A stretch of DNA of 64,000 bases, from the NCBI RefSeq assembly GCF_024323335.1, contig NC_066579.1, positions 236,085,475 to 236,149,474 on the forward strand. The letters are read 5' to 3'. A program made the translations under genes and the position numbers. Numbering within the stretch: position 1 is the stretch's first letter; every line of letters begins with the position of its first letter. This DNA comes from Lathyrus oleraceus. Lineage: Eukaryota; Streptophyta; Magnoliopsida; Fabales; Fabaceae. Under the pieces are notes generated by a model, which saw only the letters and a program-made list of their open reading frames with translations, was not told where the DNA came from and ran no database searches. Below are positions 58,801 to 64,000 of the stretch, one piece after another.

Positions 58801-59428
58801 TATGATACAATGCATGCCTATTTGATTGGTTGTTATTTGCTTTGTTTTTTTTAGAGAATGCACTTGTGCAACCATTTAGGGTTTGGTGTTCTCTATTGTT
58901 CTTGATTGAGATACCATGAGGTAGAGCCCCTTTACTCTATTTGATAAGTCATTCCATGCCTTTTTGTTTGTGTTTACAATTGAGTGCCTCTTCTAGTATT
59001 TGTTTGCCTATCTTGTGATCTTTCCTTGAGCATACCTTATGTTATGGCTTCTTAATGAGTTTGTATGATTGTTATAGCATGCCATTTTCTTCTGACCTGT
59101 GGGTTTTGATACCTCATTTCCATGTTCCATTCTCATTTTGGCTTAACATGGTGCTTTGTTCCATTTAAAGGCATGTTTATGTTTCACTATGTCCACCTTT
59201 TGCTCTTACCTTTGAGTATGGTTTGATATGATACTTTGTGATGATTATAGGTCTTTTATGTATGATTATTCCATGTCTAAGCTACTTACCTCTCTTTTTT
59301 AATTTCCTAATTCCATTCCTTGTGCATTTTCTTCCTTGTTAGAAATTGTTGACTTGGATGAATGTTTGTTTACTTTGATGCTTATGCCTTTGAACTCAAT
59401 TCTTGTTTCAATTTTTAATATGCCATAG
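55801..59428 (+). mobile_element. LTR J (Ogre/Tat type), 3' end missing
   Basis: It starts TGTTGTACCCCAAAATTTACC at 55801, closely like the start of K. A TATA box TATATAA is at 57267-57273, then a CA-rich leader and a donor CACTAG|GTAAGCT with GT at 57484. The segment ends where the 3' end of LTR H (- strand) begins. Short open frames around 56822-57487 are leader sequence without known domains; the rest is U3 or U5-like noncoding sequence with no gene. Confidence 0.65.
57267..57273 (+). promoter_or_regulatory. TATA box of LTR J
   Basis: ACTCTATATAAGACC lies about 1.47 kb into the LTR, with a CA-rich start region some 30 bases on. It closely resembles the promoter layout of LTR C. Confidence 0.6.
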
Positions 59429-62070
59429 TGTATCGGTAAATTCATGACCATTAAGCTATGGATAAACTTAACGCCAATTAAACCAGAGTCGCCACCTCAC
59501 TTTTATTGTTTCCAAAGGAAAAGGGAAAAGTACGAACAAAACCCAAAAATAAGAAGTTTTCAAATAAAAAATAATAAAATGGCAGAGATTACAAGTAAAG
59601 GGGTTGGTTACACAGAGGAAAGGTGTTAGCACCCAAAGTGTCCTATGTACTACTAGAGTGTGGGAATGAGAAAAGAATTCATTAATTATATTTCTGTGTT
59701 TGACAAGACCTTTGGACTTGTGCCTACGTACCAACATAAAATGAGGGATCAAAACATCGTAGTTTATGGTAACAATTTTAAAGTGAGTGAATTGCTTTAA
59801 AAAAAATTAAGTTTAAAAGAGGCACAAAAGGCCTAAAAGAGTTTGAATGAGTGTTAGTTCTTTTTATCTTTTGAAATTTTAAGTCAAGTATGGTTAAGTT
59901 CAATTACAAGTTTGATTGAGAAAAATAAGTTTAAAAATGCAATGGCATAAGGCCAAAGTTTCTAATTTACAATAAAGTCTAAGTTTAGAAATCACAAGCA
60001 AAGAAGTTTTTTGAAAGGGGGAGATATTTGAAATTAAAGAAGCGGGAGGAGATGAAGAGACTAATCCTAAGCAAAAATTTAAAAGTTAAGAGTTGAAAAT
60101 ATCTGACCAATGGGATGCACTCCAATAGACAAGAATGTCATATAGAAACACAATTTTCCCTTGGACTTTAGAATCAAGCAATATAGATAAACAAATAGCA
60201 AGGTGAAGAGTAAGGCATCAAATAAAGATACCCACATCCAAGCTAGAAACTTCATGATCGTCTTCTTAAGCTTTCATGCATCAGATGACATACTCCTTGA
60301 ATGGCTCAGAAATATGCATTAGACACAGGTTCAAAATAACATTTGCATTAAGACCATGTAGCAGATGAACTCAAGTGGGATCCCAATACTTGCTTCATAT
60401 GAAAGTTCAATTCACAATGACTGGCTTCAGAAAAGTTGGCATTGGCCAAGTCCTTTTTGCATAGGGAATGTTGCCTAATTCTAAGTCTAATGTCTTAGAT
60501 CAAATCCAACAGTCCACACAAATCTTTTTTAGGGTTTTTGTTGTTATTATGTACATTAAGGTCAAAAGACCACAAACACAAACAAAATACACAAACAAGT
60601 ATAATCACAAGATATGGCTCAAGTGAGAAAAATGAGAATGGCATTAAAATAAACAAGTTAAATGGTATGAATAATGGAAAATGATAAAGACTTGAATTTA
60701 AAGTGCATAAAGTACATGACTCGAAATTAAAAGTTAGTCAAATGTTAGTTGATTAGAAGTTAGTATTTGCATTTGCTTTTCAATTGTTTAAATCATTCTT
60801 TGGAGGACACTCAACCCTATATTCACAAGCATGGATCCTTGAACCAAGTCATCTTCCAAAGGTAGGAAAAAAGGTCAAGTTTCCATACAATACCATGAAA
60901 GGGGGAGACTTACAATCTCACTTACTAGAATGCTATGCTTTTTGGTCAAAATTTAGCGCTATGTTAAGCAATCGTAATTGGACTTATGTAGAAGTCACAA
61001 CTATTTGGGGCCGGAAAATAGAAATTTTAGTGTTAATGCATGTTAGAGATATGGTATAATGAGCCATACTCCTAAAACATACCACACTTAAAATAAAATG
61101 GCAAAAGGGTGGACCTAATCTCATCCATACTTATATTGGTTTATGAACCAATTAGCCTTAGGATATAGAGATATCATAGGTCAATGAAATGGATGGGATA
61201 GAAAGGGATTGAAGATGAAGAGGGAGGGGAAATGAGACAAACACAAATTGGTCATGGGAGGACTTTTATCAAATTAAAACCATTCATTCATTTTGGGAGA
61301 TGAAATGTACATTTCATCAATCCCCTGAATCCAATGACTTTAATCCAACAAAGTCAAATCAACGTTGACCAAGGCCCAAACAACATAATCAAACTCAACA
61401 AGTCAACACAAATGGCTCAACACAATTTATTTACAATTAAACAATTAAAAATTAATTAAAAATGCAATAAATTAAATTATGATTAATCAAAATCCTAAAA
61501 CCTCTTCAAAACACCAAATAAATGGCCAAGATATTTATCATAGGTCAAACAAGGTCAAAGGATCTTGGATACAAAATTTCATAATTTTTAGAAACATAAA
61601 AGTATTTTTAAACGATTAAAAATATGCACAAAAACAATTAAATCATGAAAAATATTAATATTGGTCCAAAAAATAATTTTAATTTAGAAAATGAAAGATA
61701 AAAATATTTGATTTTTTTTTGGTGAATGTCCCATATTTTTTGGATCAATATTAAAATTAATATGAATTAATGAAAATAAAGCAATTAAAACATAAATAAA
61801 AAAATACAAAAAAATGTGGACCACTTGATCTCCCTCATTAATTGAGGTGGCAGATCAAATGGATCAGAGCGTGCTATCCTTGGTGAAACTTAGTCAATGT
61901 TCCACATGCATGGTAATCAATTTAGATGCTCAAGATTAAAACAAAATAGAAGGATCATGTGGTTTGAAGACATGCCAACACATCGCCGGAGCCAGAGCTC
62001 CAATCTTCTTCTCCGGTGGACCTCACCGGATTGGTCCACCTTCAACCATCACCAAAATAAAAAAAGGAAG
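59429..62070 (-). mobile_element. LTR H, - strand, truncated
   Basis: The 3' end reads ...CCGATACA on the - strand at 59429, with CATAG just outside. It is homologous to C and G, including GAGTCGCCA at 59486-59494, the CAATAAAAG box near 59507, and the TGTTAGCACCC block near 59625. It stops near 62070, where the gag frame of element E begins in the opposite direction. No PBS or internal region remains. No gene is present. Confidence 0.7.
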
Positions 62071-63279
62071 ATGGGTGAGTTGTTCAACGTCATGCAAGGG
62101 TTCGCCTTGGGGCAGAAAGCAATCTTCGAGAGGTTGGAGAGGATTGAAAACTGGCTGAGAATGGGGGAAATACAGGGAAATGCTCCGTTGTCTGGAGTGA
62201 AGAAGATTTCTGGTAATGGTCAGCGCGAGAAGGAGGGTGAATCAAGTGAGGTGTATGCCCGAAGGGAACACGGTGGGGATCGTCACCACCCGTATGTTGC
62301 TATAGTGACTATTCCTGCTGGTGATCAATCTGTACAACAGCAACAACAGCCGCCTCAACAGAGAGCACAGAAAGCTGGGTGCCAAGTGAGAAAAGGGAAG
62401 ACAGATCGTCAGTTTGACAAGCCACCCGTGACTTATGCCTTTCTATTTAGGAGGTTGAAGGATCTTGGATTGGTACAGCCAAGGATGTTGGTTCCGGTAG
62501 GACTAGGTCAGAGGCCTGCAGATTATGATGAGAACGTCAGGTGCGAGTTCCATTCTGGGGCACCCGGACATCACATTGAGGGTTGTACAGCTTTTAAGCA
62601 TGTCATCCAAGATTTGGTGGATTCTAAAGCCATCAATTTCGCACCGACGCCGAATGTTAATGTTGACCCCGTGCCAATGCATGATCCTATGGGGGTGAAC
62701 GTGATGTCAAAGTACAAGAGAAAAATGGAGGAGACGAATGCGGATCAGTTAAGAACTCCAATGTCTGTGGTCCAGAGACATCTGATGAAGAGTGGAGTTT
62801 TCCCTGGTTGTGATAATTGTTGTGCGGCTGTCGCTATAAATGGGTGTGCAATGATGAGGGAAACGGTTCAGAGAATGGTGGAGGTGGAAATGGATGGTGA
62901 ACCATGTGAAACACCATGTCAGGCGTTTGAAACCGTCAAGGTGGAGAATGCCACTTTTGCTAAAAAAGAAGATAAAAGGCCATCCATTTCTTCTTACAAA
63001 CAGGCCATGGAAGTGGTGAAGAATGGAAAAGCCCAAGGCTGGGGAAGAATGGTAGACATTGCGGTGAAAGCAGATAGGTTTGGGGTTGGCTATCAATCAG
63101 GCCAGGGCTTGTCTGGACAAAACAGAGGACGTCGTCAACCGTTCACGTTCATCGGTGCTGGAATGCTAGATCCAGATCGCGTCTGTGCGGTGGGTGAAGA
63201 GATCGACAGTGACTGCGAGCTTGACTCGTGGATAAAATCGTGCGTACCAGGGATGGAGGTCCAGAACTGGAAGGCCTAA
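62071..63279 (+). CDS. gag-pro remnant of element E with capsid core and protease missing
   Basis: I choose the ATG at 62071 (MGELFNVMQGFALGQKAIFE). The 58 codons that extend the frame upstream come from LTR H, read antisense. The frame has a coiled-coil N-terminus, a Gln-rich stretch, VTYAFLFRRLKDLGLV, a zinc-knuckle-like CEFHSGAPGHHIEGC, and a G-patch-like block (GWGRMVDIAVKADRFGVGYQ). It ends MEVQNWKA at TAA 63277. Comparison with A and D shows that the capsid core between the N-terminus and FLFRRLKDLGLV, and the whole aspartic protease (no DTG), are gone, yet the 402-codon frame is open. The stop lies 30 bases before the splice donor. Confidence 0.75.
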   Translation: MGELFNVMQGFALGQKAIFERLERIENWLRMGEIQGNAPLSGVKKISGNGQREKEGESSEVYARREHGGDRHHPYVAIVTIPAGDQSVQQQQQPPQQRAQKAGCQVRKGKTDRQFDKPPVTYAFLFRRLKDLGLVQPRMLVPVGLGQRPADYDENVRCEFHSGAPGHHIEGCTAFKHVIQDLVDSKAINFAPTPNVNVDPVPMHDPMGVNVMSKYKRKMEETNADQLRTPMSVVQRHLMKSGVFPGCDNCCAAVAINGCAMMRETVQRMVEVEMDGEPCETPCQAFETVKVENATFAKKEDKRPSISSYKQAMEVVKNGKAQGWGRMVDIAVKADRFGVGYQSGQGLSGQNRGRRQPFTFIGAGMLDPDRVCAVGEEIDSDCELDSWIKSCVPGMEVQNWKA

Positions 63280-63308
63280 AAGATCATCACTGTCACTCTA
63301 CGTGAAGA

Positions 63309-63580
63309 GTAATATTTCTGTTTTTCAATTTTGTTTGCATGAAAGCCATATGTTTTGCACGAAACGTAATGGTCCATTGTAAGGGCCACCTCATGTGTTT
63401 CATTTTGCAACATTTTGCATCATTAATAAATGGATGTTTTTTGTAGTAAAAGCGGTGTTCCCTGTTTTTCATTTATTTTTGCAGTTTAAAAAAATAAAAA
63501 TGGCAATGTTTGTTTTCATTTTCCTTTTAATTTTCTTCATTCCGGTTCTAAAAGCAATGCATGAATCAACATTCATGCAG
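63309..63580 (+). other. Predicted Ogre intron of element E
   Basis: Donor GTGAAGA|GTAATATT, acceptor CATTCATGCAG; 272 bp. The exon after it shares its ending motif (YHAEEE) and the phase of elements A and B. Confidence 0.7.
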
Positions 63581-64000
63581 ATGCGATCATCCTCCGGATC
63601 TCAGTGATAACAATCCTGTTACACCCTCATATGACTTCGACAATACGATCTATCATGCCGAAGAAGAGGCGAAGAAGATTGTGAACTGCCGGAGGAATTA
63701 GCCAGGTTGTTGAATCCAGAGGAGAAGGTGATTCGACCGCATGAGGAACGAGTTGAGCTTGTTAACCTGTGTACCGAGGAGGTCAGAAAGGAAGTAAAGG
63801 TTGGGGCCGCTTTGGGGATGAGTGTCAAGAGCCGAAGAAGGATGGAATGGTGAGGATGTGTGTGGACTTCCGGGATTTGAACAGAGCTAGCCCGAAGGAT
63901 AATTTCCCATTACCTCACATCGATGTGTTGGTAGATAATACAGCTCAATTCTCGGTGTTTTCCTTCATGGATGTATTTTTGGGCTATAATCAAATCAAAA
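63581..64000 (+). pseudogene. Start of pol of element E, broken, cut by the window end
   Basis: After the acceptor an acidic linker is followed by a one-base loss near 63669 that shifts the frame, then a block with RVELVNLCTEEVRKEV and VGAALG. Near 63828 about 85 codons are missing, and RT starts directly (EPKKDGMVRMCVDFRDLNRA, NFPLPHIDVLVDNTA, FSFMDVFLGYNQIK). The last shows Val in place of Gly after the catalytic Asp. The remainder lies beyond the window. Confidence 0.82.

Overview
The window looks like repetitive nuclear DNA of a legume, most likely tribe Fabeae (pea, vetch, lentil or Lathyrus group). I found no host gene that looks functional. Almost every base belongs to nested LTR retrotransposons, mainly giant Ty3/gypsy elements of the Ogre/Tat lineage. 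The evidence is a tRNA-Arg primer site, an extra ORF1 before gag, an intron between gag-pro and pol, two RNase H domains in pol, and multi-kilobase LTRs. One Athila fragment and one hAT-like non-autonomous DNA transposon are also present.

Layout. (A) 1-11038 plus 26161-28775, + strand: 3' part of a decayed Ogre-like element (gag-pro end, intron, pol, structured 3' region, 3' LTR of about 6.1 kb). Its LTR carries fragments of four unrelated plant genes (a DUF828/VAN3-binding-type protein, a PYR/PYL ABA receptor, an ABCB transporter, an SnRK1 beta subunit). (B) 11039-26155, + strand: a complete young Ogre-like element inserted in the LTR of A with a perfect CCTAG target duplication. It has lost the gag core and protease but keeps a nearly intact RT-RNaseH-integrase. 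(K) 28776-33322, - strand: part of an LTR into which A appears to have inserted; it holds the hAT-like element. (D/G) - strand: gag-pro at 33323-35240 and ORF1, leader, PBS and LTR from 45874 upward are probably two halves of one old element. (C) 35240-45823, + strand: 3' noncoding array and 3' LTR of another element, split by a solo LTR (M, 36867-41337, - strand, perfect ACATC duplication). (Athila) 51662-55603, - strand. (J) 55801-59428, + strand LTR segment. (H) 59429-62070, - strand LTR segment. (E) 62071-64000, + strand: gag-pro remnant, intron and the beginning of RT.

The most interesting signal is RNA structure. Between the integrase stop and the polypurine tract, elements A, B and C each carry a family-specific series of small hairpins whose loops are conserved while the stems change by paired substitutions. 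A and B also share three larger nested hairpins right after pol. A conserved module near the 3' end of the LTRs of otherwise dissimilar families contains two more hairpins with paired changes, a fixed block, AATAAA, and a second copy of the tRNA-Arg-complementary core. Together these suggest that Ogre-lineage RNAs carry a conserved structural architecture under selection. All alignments were made by eye, and no folding or database search was run.
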